Source: Sphingomonas kyeonggiensis
GTDB taxonomy: Bacteria > Pseudomonadota > Alphaproteobacteria > Sphingomonadales > Sphingomonadaceae
Reading direction: 5' to 3'
DNA: 64,000 nucleotides
Assembly (NCBI RefSeq): GCF_030812785.1
Contig: NZ_JAUSTJ010000001.1
Span: 62,001-126,000, forward strand
The position numbers were made by a program, and so were the translations under genes. The notes beneath the pieces were generated by a model. The model was not told the origin of the DNA. It made no database searches and worked only from the letters and a program-made list of their open reading frames with translations. Each line of letters starts with the position of its first letter. The first letter of the stretch is position 1. Of the stretch, positions 24,572 through 32,912 are shown piece by piece.

Positions 24572-25040
24572 CCTCGGCGCCACCAAGGTGGAGCGCATCT
24601 CGGACACCGAAGTGGCGGCATCGCGCCTCTTCGACGCCCCGCCGCACCTCGTCTGGCGGGCATGGACCACGCCCGAGCTGTTCCAGCGCTGGTGGGCGCC
24701 CCGCTCGATGGGCGTGCCGATGCACGTCCGCGAGCTCGATGTCCGGGTCGGCGGCGGCTACCGCATCGAGTTCGACGGCGAGGGCGGCCAAGTCTGGGCG
24801 TTCTTCGGCAAATATCTCGAAGTCGAGCCCAACGCCCGCATCGTCTGGACCAACGAGGAAGGCGGCGACGCCGGCCCGATCTCCTCGGTCACCTTCGAGG
24901 AACAGGACGGCAAGACCCTGGTGACCTTCCAGGAACGCTACCCGTCGAAGCAAGCCCTGGACGACGGCATCGGCGCCGCCGAAGGCCTGCCCGAGCAGTT
25001 CGCCCAGCTGGCGGAACTGCTGGGGGAGATGGCGGGGTAA
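24552..25040 (+). CDS. SRPBCC-family protein (AHSA1 type)
   Basis: 162 residues. AASRLFDAPPHLVWRAWTTPELFQRWWAP is the standard start of the AHSA1/START-like domain, which forms a helix-grip fold with a hydrophobic pocket. VGGGYRIEFDGEGGQVWAFFGKYLEVEPNARIVWTN is the typical middle. Co-translated with the ArsR repressor, so probably binds or handles the same small molecule. Cytoplasmic. Confidence 0.88.
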   Translation: MSLNATDLGATKVERISDTEVAASRLFDAPPHLVWRAWTTPELFQRWWAPRSMGVPMHVRELDVRVGGGYRIEFDGEGGQVWAFFGKYLEVEPNARIVWTNEEGGDAGPISSVTFEEQDGKTLVTFQERYPSKQALDDGIGAAEGLPEQFAQLAELLGEMAG

Positions 25041-25365
25041 CCTCCCAGAACACCACCACTGATCCCCGGCGAAAGCCGGGGCCCAGCTGTAATTTCATGC
25101 GTGAGGCTCCAGCGCCATCGACAATGCACCGAAACTGGGCCCCGGCCTTCGCGGCGGAAGCTTAAACTGCAACGCAGGCAGGAACCACCCGACGCTCGGG
25201 CACCAGCGGCGTACCTAAACAAACGACTGGAATTGGGCCGATTGCGGAACAGCAGCTTTCGGGCAGCAAAGAAGGAAAGCGGCCAGTCGAACGCTATGGC
25301 AGGTTCCTGTCGCGGGCCGACACAAAGTTGGCCGCGATGCGCCGGGGCGCATCGCGGGACTGGGA
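25041..25365. other. Gene-less stretch with repeat and a hairpin
   Basis: No convincing coding frame. It holds the paired repeat at 25061-25157 and, next to the epoxide-hydrolase stop, a perfect hairpin GCGATGCGCC-GG-GGCGCATCGC (25334-25355) that could end minus-strand transcription though it lacks a T tract. Nothing is recognised in 25160-25330. Confidence 0.6.
25061..25157. repeat. Paired inverted repeat, family B variant
   Basis: Arms 25061-25087 (GATCCCCGGCGAAAGCCGGG core) and 25135-25157 are reverse complements with mismatches. Lies in the gene-less stretch after the SRPBCC gene. Confidence 0.8.
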
Positions 25366-26706
25366 TTACCGGGGCTTGCGAAGTGGCCGGAAGGCTTCGC
25401 GGATATCGTCGGTCAATAGGTCCGGCTGTTCCCAGGCGGCGAAGTGGCCGCCCTTGGCGTGACGCTTGTAGAAGATCAGGTTCGGAAATGCCTTGCGCGA
25501 CCAGCTTTCCGGCGCGGTGTAGATCTCATCCGGGAAGGCGCTGACCGCGACCGGGATGGTCACGCCCTTCGGCGCGAAAAAGGCGAGCTTGCTTTCCCAG
25601 AACAGACGGCCGGAGGACAGGCCGGTCTTGGTCAGCCAGTAGAGCGAGATATTGTCGAGGATATCGTCGCGCGACAGGCCCTCGGAAGCCCCGTCGAAGA
25701 CACGATTGATCAGCTTCTGGCTCTCGGGATCATGGTCGATCATCCACGCGGCAAGCGCGATCGGCGAGTCGTCGAGGCCATAGAGAGTCTGCGGCCGGGA
25801 ACCCATCTCCAGGGCATAGCCGACGCGGTTCTTGTAGAAGAAATCGAGTTGCTTCCAGGCATATTCCTCGTCGCGGCTCAGCCCCTCTGGCTTCGGCCCG
25901 CCAGCCAATGCGGCCGAGATCGAATTGGGTAGCGTGCCCGGCATGTTTGTGTGGATGCCAAGCAGCCCGGCAGGCTTCTGGACCGCCATCTGCTCGTTCA
26001 CCGCATCGCCCCAGTCCCCGCCCTGCGCGACGTATTTCTTGTAGCCGAGCCGATCCATCAGCATGGCCCATGCGCGCGCGACATGCTGTGGATCCCAGCC
26101 AGTCTGGGTCGGCTTGCCCGAAAATCCGTAGCCAGGAAGCGATGGAATGACGACGTCGAACGCGTCGGCTGCGGTGCCGCCATGGGCGGTCGGGTTCGTG
26201 AGCCGGTCGATCAGCTTCAGATTCTCGATGATCGAGCCGGGCCATCCATGCGTGATGATCACGGGCAGCGCATTCTTGTGCTTCGACTTCACATGGATGA
26301 AGTGGATGTCGACCCCGTCGATGGTGGTGACGAACTGCGGATACTGGTTGAGGTTGGCCTCGGCCCTGCGCCAGTCATACTGGTTTGCCCAATAGTCCGC
26401 GAGCTTCTGCATCGTCCCGAGGCGCACGCCCTGCGTGTCGTCCGCGACCAGTTCCTGGGTCGGCCAGCGGGTTTCCTTGATGCGGCGACGCAGATCGGAG
26501 AGCGCTTCATCCGAGACATGGACGCGGAACGGCCGGATGGCGGTGCTGTCGTTCGTCGCGGCCGTCGTCTGCTCGGTGGCCTGGGCGGCTGCGGGCTGGA
26601 CCGGCGCCAGGGCCGCGATGGACGCGATAGCCGTGCTCATAGCGGCAAGGCGAACCAGACGGCGCCGGCTCTGCGAGGCGGCTGCGATAATGCTGTGGAT
26701 CTTCAT
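25366..26706 (-). CDS. Exported epoxide-hydrolase-like alpha/beta hydrolase
   Basis: 446 residues. The leader has SRRRLVRLAAMSTAIASIAAL ending near PAAAQA, possibly Tat-type. The EHN domain starts at IRPFRVHVSDEALSDLRRRI. The hydrolase core has the oxyanion loop HGWPGS (153-158), nucleophile Asp231 in GGDWGD, and the catalytic His in HAKGGHFAAWEQPD. Family members open epoxides or hydrolyse juvenile-hormone-like esters. The ATG at 26706 has AGGAG at ideal spacing. It lies 120 bases downstream of ohr on the same strand and might share its transcript. Confidence 0.9.
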   Translation of the reverse strand: MKIHSIIAAASQSRRRLVRLAAMSTAIASIAALAPVQPAAAQATEQTTAATNDSTAIRPFRVHVSDEALSDLRRRIKETRWPTQELVADDTQGVRLGTMQKLADYWANQYDWRRAEANLNQYPQFVTTIDGVDIHFIHVKSKHKNALPVIITHGWPGSIIENLKLIDRLTNPTAHGGTAADAFDVVIPSLPGYGFSGKPTQTGWDPQHVARAWAMLMDRLGYKKYVAQGGDWGDAVNEQMAVQKPAGLLGIHTNMPGTLPNSISAALAGGPKPEGLSRDEEYAWKQLDFFYKNRVGYALEMGSRPQTLYGLDDSPIALAAWMIDHDPESQKLINRVFDGASEGLSRDDILDNISLYWLTKTGLSSGRLFWESKLAFFAPKGVTIPVAVSAFPDEIYTAPESWSRKAFPNLIFYKRHAKGGHFAAWEQPDLLTDDIREAFRPLRKPR

Positions 26707-26826
26707 GTTTCTTCTCCTGGTTTGAAGTTCGGTATGGACCGGGCGCACGGGAGGCTCCGCGTGCCGCGGATCGATCGGGTCATCTCGGTAATTTGGAGGC
26801 GCGGCGCTCAGGCGCCGCAAAGGCGC

Positions 26827-27243
26827 TCAGGCGAGCGTCAGGGTCACGTCGATGTTGCCGCGGGTCATCTTCGAATAGGGACAGGTCTGGTGCGCCTGGT
26901 CGATGATGTGCTGCGCGGTCTCGCGATCCAGCCCGGGCAAGCTGACGATCAGGCGAGCCTGGAGCAGATAGCCCCCTTCGCTCGTGCCGAGATCGACTTC
27001 GGCATCGACCGCCGAGTCGGCAGGAAGCGTCACCTTCAGCGCGCGCGCCGCGATACCCATCGCGCCGATGAAGCATGCCGACCAGCCGGCCGCGAACAGC
27101 TGCTCGGGATTGGTGCCGGGCGCACTCGATCCCGGCGCCGAAAGCTTGACGTCCAGCCTGCCGTCGCTGCTGCATGCAGCACCTTCGCGGCCGCCAGTGG
27201 TGTGGGTGGAGGCGGTGTAGAGCACGTTCTCGATCCTGGTCAT
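26827..27243 (-). CDS. ohr: Organic hydroperoxide resistance protein
   Basis: 138 residues, normal for Ohr. Peroxidatic Cys57 is in GWSACFIGAM and resolving Cys121 in TCPYSK. It reduces organic hydroperoxides using lipoyl-protein electrons in the cytoplasm. The divergent neighbour is its regulator OhrR; the shared 148-bp region holds palindromes suited to OhrR. Confidence 0.95.
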   Translation of the reverse strand: MTRIENVLYTASTHTTGGREGAACSSDGRLDVKLSAPGSSAPGTNPEQLFAAGWSACFIGAMGIAARALKVTLPADSAVDAEVDLGTSEGGYLLQARLIVSLPGLDRETAQHIIDQAHQTCPYSKMTRGNIDVTLTLA

Positions 27244-27267
27244 GATACGGTTCCTTTTATCGGGCGC

Positions 27268-27341
27268 GATTGCATCGGATGCGATCTATATGTTTCGTTC
27301 TTGAGAACGAGTCAAGCGGTTGCGAAACTATCGCATACGAT
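27268..27341. promoter_or_regulatory. Divergent ohr/ohrR control region with three palindromic sites
   Basis: Three symmetric elements lie between the start codons. 27268-27286 is a near palindrome (GATTGCATCGGATGCGATC). 27295-27310 is an exact inverted repeat TCGTTCT-TG-AGAACGA. 27330-27341 is ATCGCATACGAT, which matches the complement of the first site at 11 of 12 bases. One site near each gene suggests OhrR represses both. Confidence 0.55.
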
Positions 27342-27391
27342 TTAAATGAAGGGCCGCACGCGGATCGCGCGCACATGGAGACTGCAACGCC

Positions 27392-27850
27392 GTGAACGAG
27401 ACCCAGGAAGCGCCGAAACTGGCCGACTATCTCTGCTTCGCCATTTACTCGGCGAACCTGGCCTTTGGCCGCGCTTACAAGCCGATCCTCGAGGATCTGG
27501 GGATCACCTACACCCAGTGGATCACCATCGTGGCGCTATGGGAGTCCGGCGAGCTCACGGTGGGGGCTTTGGGCGAGAAGCTGTTCCTCGAATCGAACAC
27601 GTTGACGCCGATCCTGAAGAAACTCGAGGCCATGGGCTATCTGGAGCGCCGCCGCGCAGCCGCAGACGAACGCCAGGTCATCGTGCAACTCACCGATGCC
27701 GGGCGTGCGTTGCGGGACCGGGGTGTGCAGAGGGACCTTGTCGCCGCCACCGGCCTGGAACCAGAGGAGTTTAAGGCACTCCAGTCTGCGGTGACAAAGC
27801 TACGCGGCAACCTGATCGATCATACGCAGGGACGTCACGAACTGAAGTAG
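27392..27850 (+). CDS. ohrR: MarR-family peroxide-sensing repressor
   Basis: 152 residues. Sensor Cys15 is in ADYLCFAIYS, the position of the reactive Cys in OhrR. The wing region DERQVIVQLTDAGRAL and recognition region LFLESNTLTPILKKLEAMG are typical. Oxidation of Cys15 releases DNA and induces ohr. Start has no strong ribosome site but the N terminus aligns with the family. Two hairpins (27862-27886 and near 27920) follow its stop, before the convergent regulator gene. Confidence 0.93.
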   Translation: MNETQEAPKLADYLCFAIYSANLAFGRAYKPILEDLGITYTQWITIVALWESGELTVGALGEKLFLESNTLTPILKKLEAMGYLERRRAAADERQVIVQLTDAGRALRDRGVQRDLVAATGLEPEEFKALQSAVTKLRGNLIDHTQGRHELK

Positions 27851-27861
27851 GTCGACAGGCG

Positions 27862-27886
27862 CGTCGCCAATGGTCCCGTGGCGACG
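27862..27886 (+). terminator. Hairpin after ohrR
   Basis: CGTCGCCA and TGGCGACG form an 8-bp stem 11 bases after the ohrR stop. There is no T run, so it is only a possible terminator. Confidence 0.4.
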
Positions 27887-27991
27887 GCAGCCTTTGAAGG
27901 GCGGCGGCCTGAACGACCGCTTTTATAAGCGCATAAGCGACCGATCTTGGGGCGCATACCGGCCATGCCCGCATTCCAATAGAAGCCCCCG

Positions 27992-29368
27992 CTAATCCCC
28001 CGCAAACCCGAACGGCGTGACCCCGCTCTCGCGCTCGTTCGCCAGCGCCGCGCGGCCCGCCGGCGGGGCCGAGCGCTGGGGGCAGTCCGGCCGGGTGCAG
28101 GCGCGGCAGCCCAGCCCCACCGGCACCGCCTCGCCGGCCAGGTCGACCCCGCGCGCCGCCGACAGCGCCCGCGCCTCGGCCGCCGCCAGCCCGATCCCCA
28201 GGGCGAACCGCGCCTTCACCCCCTGCGCGCCCTGCGGCGTCCGCGCCCGCGAAAGCGTGAACCAGCGCCCGCCCTCCTCGGTCTCGACCAGCTGGGCCAG
28301 CGTCTCGTCCGCCCGCCCGAACGCCTCGGTCAGGTTCCATAGCGGGCAGAGCCCCGGCCCCTCGACCAGAGGCGAACCGCTCGCCCCGGCAAAGCGCTTG
28401 GAGACCTGCCCCGCGCGATCCACGCGGATCAGGAAGAAGGGCAGCCCCCGCGCGCCCACCCGCTGCAAGGTGGTCAGCCGGTGCGCCACCTGCTCGAAGC
28501 TCGCCCCGAACCGCCGCTGGAGCAGCTCCAGATCATAGCCGCTCGCCTCGCACGCCCGCAGGAACCGGCCATAGGGCATCACCAAAGCCGCGGCGAAATA
28601 GCCGACCAGGTGCCGCGCGTAGAGCCGCTCGCCCGCCCGATCGAGCCCGGCGCCGCGCACCAGCGCGTCGATCTCGCCCCGCGCCTCCTGGGAAAGCCGC
28701 TCGGCCAGCGCGAAGGTGCGGCCCGGCATGTCGAGCAGCTCGGAAAGCTGGATCTGGCGCGCATGCAGGTCGAGCCGCTTGAGGAGACCCGGCATCACGT
28801 CCGCCGGCAGGATGCGCACCGACAATTGATGCTTCACCCGCAGCCGCTCGGCCATCGCGCCATAGGGATCGCCGGCGGTCTGGCGCAGTTCGTCGGCCAG
28901 CGCCTCGGCCACTGCGTCGAGATCGGCGAAATGGTTGCGCCACCGCTCGATCTCGCGGCGCACCTGCCGGCCGGGATCGCCCGCGCCCGCCTCCGCCACC
29001 GGGCCGCCCGCGCCGATCCGGTCATAGGCGCGCGCGAACGCCTCGGCCCCGCCCGGCGCGCCCGCCAGCCATTCCTCCATCTGCTGCCGGTCGATCTCGA
29101 GATCGGCGAACAGCGGGTCCGCCAGCCGCCGCCGCAGCGCCTCCATCCCGCCGCCGGGCTCGGCCGCGGCGAGCTTGCGCGGATCGAAGTCGTACACTTC
29201 CGACAGCCGCAGCATCAGCATCGCCGAGACCGGCCGCTGGTTGCGCTCGACCAGGTTGAGATAGGAGGCCGACACCCCCAGCGCCTCGGCCATCGCCGCC
29301 TGGGTCAGCGCCAGCTGCCGCCGGAGACGGCGGACGGCATGGCCAGCGAAGAGCTTCTGTTCGGCCAT
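27992..29368 (-). CDS. ScfR/RamB-like regulator of acyl/acetate metabolism
   Basis: 458 residues. An XRE helix-turn-helix occupies ~10-62 (LRRQLALTQAAMAEALGVSA). The middle is the IrrE/ImmA-like region of the family, and the C terminus (DUF2083 type) ends with a Cys cluster GCRACTRPDCPQ that could bind metal or sense redox. RamB and ScfR regulators of this layout control glyoxylate-shunt genes; here the gene is divergent from isocitrate lyase, which fits. ATG at 29368 is preferred over 29386 for its GGGGAG site. Confidence 0.87.
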   Translation of the reverse strand: MAEQKLFAGHAVRRLRRQLALTQAAMAEALGVSASYLNLVERNQRPVSAMLMLRLSEVYDFDPRKLAAAEPGGGMEALRRRLADPLFADLEIDRQQMEEWLAGAPGGAEAFARAYDRIGAGGPVAEAGAGDPGRQVRREIERWRNHFADLDAVAEALADELRQTAGDPYGAMAERLRVKHQLSVRILPADVMPGLLKRLDLHARQIQLSELLDMPGRTFALAERLSQEARGEIDALVRGAGLDRAGERLYARHLVGYFAAALVMPYGRFLRACEASGYDLELLQRRFGASFEQVAHRLTTLQRVGARGLPFFLIRVDRAGQVSKRFAGASGSPLVEGPGLCPLWNLTEAFGRADETLAQLVETEEGGRWFTLSRARTPQGAQGVKARFALGIGLAAAEARALSAARGVDLAGEAVPVGLGCRACTRPDCPQRSAPPAGRAALANERESGVTPFGFAGD

Positions 29369-29386
29369 CCTAATCCGACTCCCCAA

Positions 29387-29496
29387 CCGTCACCCCGGCC
29401 TTGTGCCGGGGTCCACTGTGCCGCGCGCTTTGCCCTCTCGCCTCCAGTCGGATGCCAAGCCGCCCGGTGGATCCCGGCACAAGGCCGGGATGACGG
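29387..29496. repeat. Paired inverted repeat, family B variant, in the scfR-like/aceA region
   Basis: Arms 29387-29416 and 29468-29496 carry CACCCCGGCCTTGTGCCGGGG and its complement. It lies just upstream of the regulator's start codon within the divergent control region. Confidence 0.85.
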
Positions 29497-29559
29497 AATA
29501 GAGCCCTGTCCTACACGCCGCGTTCCCGATACGTTCACATCAACCGAGTCGAGCCATCT

Positions 29560-29574
29560 TGTAAAGAATTTACA
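29560..29574. promoter_or_regulatory. Candidate operator upstream of aceA
   Basis: TGTAAAGAATTTACA has perfect 6-bp arms and a 3-base centre. It resembles the AT-rich T/A-type sites of RamB/ScfR regulators and is 120 bases before the aceA ATG. Confidence 0.45.
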
Positions 29575-29693
29575 CCCTTTCAACGCGAGCGAAAGCCCAT
29601 ACGACACCCCAACCCTCGCAAGGCCATTCCCCGACTATCAAGATACTCAAGGAATCCGCACACAGACTGGGCAATCCAGTCAAGGAAATGACA

Positions 29694-30977
29694 ATGTCGA
29701 CCCGCTTCGAAGACCTGATCCCCGCCCCGACCGGCCGGTTCGACGGTATTGTCCGTCCCTACTCGCCGGAGGACGTCCAGCGGCTGCGCGGATCGCTTGC
29801 GGTCGAGCATACCCTGGCCCGCCGCGGCGCGCTCAAGCTGTGGGAGCTGCTGCAGACCGAGGATTACATCAACGCGCTCGGCGCCCTCTCCGGCAACCAG
29901 GCGATGCAGATGGTCCGCGCCGGGCTGAAGGCGATCTACCTGTCGGGCTGGCAGGTCGCGGCCGACGCCAACACCGCCGGCCAGATGTACCCCGACCAGT
30001 CGCTCTATCCGGCCAATGCCGGGCCCGAGCTCGCCAAGCGGATCAATGCCACGCTCCAGCGCGCCGACCAGATCGAGCACATGGAAGGCGGCGCGCAGCG
30101 CGACTGGTTCATGCCGATCGTCGCCGATGCCGAGGCCGGCTTTGGCGGGCCGCTCAACTGCTTCGAGATCATGAAGGCCTATATCGCCGCAGGCGCCGCC
30201 GGGGTGCACTATGAAGACCAGCTCGCCTCGGAAAAGAAGTGCGGGCACCTCGGCGGCAAGGTGCTGATCCCGACGCAAGCCCATATCCGCAACCTCGATG
30301 CGGCGCGGCTTGCGGCGGACGTCGCCGGCGTGCCGACGGTGATCTGCGCCCGCACCGATGCCGAGAGCGCGCGGCTGATCACGTCGGACGTCGACGAGCG
30401 CGACCGCGAGTTCCTCACCGGCGAGCGGACCCCCGAGGGGTTCTTCCGCCTCAAAGAAGGCACCGGCGTCGATCACTGCATCAAGCGCGGCCTCGCCTTT
30501 GCCGAGCATGCCGACCTGCTGTGGTGGGAAACCTCGAAGCCGAACATGGACGACGCCCGCCGCTTCGCCGAGGCGATCAAGAAGGAATACCCGAACAAGA
30601 TGCTGGCGTACAATTGCTCGCCCAGCTTCAACTGGGAGAAGAATCTCGACAAGGACGACATCGCCCGCTTCCAGCGCGAGATCGGGGCGATGGGCTACAA
30701 GTTCCAGTTCGTCACCTTGGCGGGCTTCCACCAGCTCAACTACGGCATGTTCGAGCTGGCCCGGGGCTACAAGGATCGCGGCATGGCCGCCTATTCGGAG
30801 CTGCAGCAGGCCGAGTTCGCTGCGGAAGAGAATGGCTACACCGCGACCCGCCACCAGCGCGAAGTCGGCACCGGCTATTTCGATGCGATCGCCACCACGC
30901 TGGCGGGCGGATCGAGCAGCACCACCGCGCTGGCCGAGAGCACCGAGGCCGCCCAGTTCGCCACCCAAGCCGCCTGA
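29694..30977 (+). CDS. aceA: Isocitrate lyase
   Basis: 427 residues, normal for the bacterial enzyme. It splits isocitrate to glyoxylate and succinate. The catalytic loop KKCGH is residues 181-185 (Cys183). [10 protein letters not shown] and CARTDAESA are metal- and substrate-binding signatures. ATG 29694 fits AAGGAA at 6-7 bases; an ATG two codons earlier is too close to that site. Divergent from its likely regulator and followed by a small conserved-looking ORF. Confidence 0.96.
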   Translation: MSTRFEDLIPAPTGRFDGIVRPYSPEDVQRLRGSLAVEHTLARRGALKLWELLQTEDYINALGALSGNQAMQMVRAGLKAIYLSGWQVAADANTAGQMYPDQSLYPANAGPELAKRINATLQRADQIEHMEGGAQRDWFMPIVADAEAGFGGPLNCFEIMKAYIAAGAAGVHYEDQLASEKKCGHLGGKVLIPTQAHIRNLDAARLAADVAGVPTVICARTDAESARLITSDVDERDREFLTGERTPEGFFRLKEGTGVDHCIKRGLAFAEHADLLWWETSKPNMDDARRFAEAIKKEYPNKMLAYNCSPSFNWEKNLDKDDIARFQREIGAMGYKFQFVTLAGFHQLNYGMFELARGYKDRGMAAYSELQQAEFAAEENGYTATRHQREVGTGYFDAIATTLAGGSSSTTALAESTEAAQFATQAA

Positions 30978-31000
30978 AACCTGAGAAAGGAGTGATTGCC

Positions 31001-31153
31001 ATGACCGAACCCCAGCGCAGCCGCGCCGTCTTCTCGACCGAGGACTTCCGCCTGATCCGCGATGCGGTCGCCACCCACCTCGAAAAGGTGAAGGACGCAC
31101 CGGAGAGCGTGAAATACGCCAACCTCTATCACCGCCTGGGCCGCGTGGCCTGA
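31001..31153 (+). CDS. Small protein downstream of isocitrate lyase
   Basis: 50 residues, basic-acidic mix, predicted helical: MTEPQRSRAVFSTEDFRLIR to the end YHRLGRVA. It has a very good ribosome site (GAAAGGAG) and begins 24 bases after aceA, so it is probably translated from the aceA transcript. No domain recognised. The context suggests an accessory role with the glyoxylate shunt (inference). Confidence 0.7.
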   Translation: MTEPQRSRAVFSTEDFRLIRDAVATHLEKVKDAPESVKYANLYHRLGRVA

Positions 31154-31157
31154 GCCC

Positions 31158-31241
31158 TCGTCATCCCGGCGAAAGCCGGGATCTCAGGCGAAGGCGCGAG
31201 GAAAGAGCCGCACGAGATCCCGGCTTCCGCCGGGATGACGG
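31158..31241. repeat. Composite paired repeat, family B, copy 1
   Basis: GTCATCCCGGCGAAAGCCGG and its complement flank an inner part with ATCTCAGGCG and GAGCCGCACGAGAT, which themselves pair (ATCTC/GAGAT). The same layout is seen at 40921-41007 and 41408-41520. Confidence 0.9.
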
Positions 31242-31287
31242 ATAAGGAGCCGCCGCCTGAAGTACGAATTTCCTGGGGAGGAAAGGA

Positions 31288-31318
31288 TGTCCGCCGAGGG
31301 ATCAGCCCTCGGCGGACA
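31288..31318. terminator. 13-bp hairpin overlapping the end of the GPH transporter gene
   Basis: TGTCCGCCGAGGG and CCCTCGGCGGACA form a perfect 13-bp stem with a 5-base loop. The transporter's stop codon (31302-31304) lies in the loop and its last four codons in one arm. Flanking T/A tracts are short, so termination strength is uncertain. Confidence 0.6.
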
Positions 31319-32762
31319 TTTCCGTGCTTCGGCCAGCGAGCGCAGCCACCCGCGCCTCATGCTCGGCCTTGCCGAAGGGGAAGAAGCGGTAGAAGCCCGC
31401 CGCGGCGAAGGCGAGCACGCCGTAGAGGACGAAGAACAGCACCGTCAGCCGGTCCACCGTCGCCAGCGGCACCTGCCCCGGCCTGGCGGCGGCGGGGAAG
31501 TCGACCAGGTCGAGCAGCAGTCCGGTCGCCCAGATGCCCAGGCCGCTGCAGCATTTCTGGATGAAGAAGGCCCCGGCGAAGAACACGCCCTCGTTGCGCC
31601 GCCCGGTCTCGATCTCGGACTGCTCGACGACATCGGCCATCATCGAGGAACCGAGGATGGTCGCCGCGATGCTGCAGGTCACGTTCGCAGCATAGATGGC
31701 GAAGAGCGAAGGCAGCAGCCAGGGCGAGCCCGGCTCGGGGAATGCTCCGATGAGCCGCAGCACATAGGGCAGCGCCACCCAGAAGGCCGCCGCCGCCATC
31801 AGCCAGGTCGCGGCGCGCGGCTTGCCGATGCGGCGCGAGATCCGCGGCGCGAGCAGGAAGGCGAAGAAGGCACCGACCAGCAGCGAGAAGGCGATGATCG
31901 TGAAGTCCTGCCCCTCGAAGCGCCAGACATGCGCGTAGAGATAGCTCGACAGCGCGAAGCTGACGCCCTGGGCGGAATAATAGCAGAGCCCTGCCGCCAT
32001 CAGGATCAGGAAGGCGCGGTTGCGCACCGTCTCGCCCAGCTCGGCGAAATGCTTGCCCAGCGACTGACGCTTCGTCGCCTCGGCCCGGGGCAGCCGCTTG
32101 ATCTCGCCATGCGTCCCCGCGGCCGAGACGAGGATGGCGAAGACCATCAGCAGCGCGCTCGCCAGCGCGAAGCCGGGGTAGTTCTCCCGCACCAGCTGGC
32201 CGTTGGGATGGCCCGGCGTGGGGCCGAGCAGCCAAGCATAGGCGAGGATCATCATCCCCAGCCCGCCAGCCCAGCCGAACAGGAAGCGATACGCCATGAT
32301 CCGCGTCCGTTCCTCGTAATCGGCGGACAGCTCCGGGGTCAGCGCCTGGCTCGGCACCTCATAGGCCGAGACCGCGGTGCGGACGAGCACCGACATGGCG
32401 AACACCCAGAGCAGCATGCCGCCATGCGACAGCGCGGGCGGGTTCCACAGCAGCAGCCAGCCGATCGCGATGGGAATGGCGGAGGCATACATCCAGGGAT
32501 GGCGCCGCCCCCAACGGCTGCGGGTCCGGTCCGACAGGAAGCCGATCGCCGGATCGGCCACCGCGTCGAGCAGCAGCGCGCACATGATCGCGAAGCCGAC
32601 CTCGGTCGCCGGCAGGCCGAGCACCTGGTTGAAGAAGAACAGCAGGAAGGTCGAGAAGCAGAAATCCTTCACGCCGTAAGCCACCGTGCCGAAGCCATAG
32701 GCGAGCATGATCGGGGTCCGGATTCGCCGCGTCGGAGGCACTGCCGCCTGGTTCGCTTCCAT
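31302..32762 (-). CDS. GPH-family MFS transporter (glycoside/pentoside/hexuronide cation symporter type)
   Basis: 486 residues with 12 predicted membrane segments. LAYGFGTVAYGVKDFCFSTF, ALLLDAVADPAIGFLSDRTR and SRWGRRHPWMYASAIPIA are typical of the MelB/GPH group. Such carriers import sugars with Na+ or H+. The ATG at 32762 has GAGAGGGAG about 9 bases upstream. Divergent from an acyl-CoA dehydrogenase, so the substrate may not be a sugar. The C terminus (MSAEG) is encoded within a terminator-like hairpin. Confidence 0.86.
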   Translation of the reverse strand: MEANQAAVPPTRRIRTPIMLAYGFGTVAYGVKDFCFSTFLLFFFNQVLGLPATEVGFAIMCALLLDAVADPAIGFLSDRTRSRWGRRHPWMYASAIPIAIGWLLLWNPPALSHGGMLLWVFAMSVLVRTAVSAYEVPSQALTPELSADYEERTRIMAYRFLFGWAGGLGMMILAYAWLLGPTPGHPNGQLVRENYPGFALASALLMVFAILVSAAGTHGEIKRLPRAEATKRQSLGKHFAELGETVRNRAFLILMAAGLCYYSAQGVSFALSSYLYAHVWRFEGQDFTIIAFSLLVGAFFAFLLAPRISRRIGKPRAATWLMAAAAFWVALPYVLRLIGAFPEPGSPWLLPSLFAIYAANVTCSIAATILGSSMMADVVEQSEIETGRRNEGVFFAGAFFIQKCCSGLGIWATGLLLDLVDFPAAARPGQVPLATVDRLTVLFFVLYGVLAFAAAGFYRFFPFGKAEHEARVAALAGRSTEMSAEG

Positions 32763-32912
32763 GCCGGTATGCTCCCTCTCCACCGATTTGGCGCGCAGCA
32801 TAGGTGCCGGACCCCAAGGGTCAACCGGAACAGATTGGAACATCGGGTATGGCTTGCCCAACGCCCTGAGGGCGGTATAGCGTCCCGCTTCGAACCCGAG
32901 GAACGTGAAGCA

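Larger units (their letters stand above)
29369..29693. other. Divergent control region between the ScfR-like regulator and aceA
   Basis: 325 bases without a gene. It contains the paired repeat at 29387-29496 and, nearer aceA, an AT-rich stretch with a TGTAAA-gaa-TTTACA inverted repeat (29560-29574). The rest shows no recognisable signal beyond the ribosome site of aceA. Confidence 0.65.
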
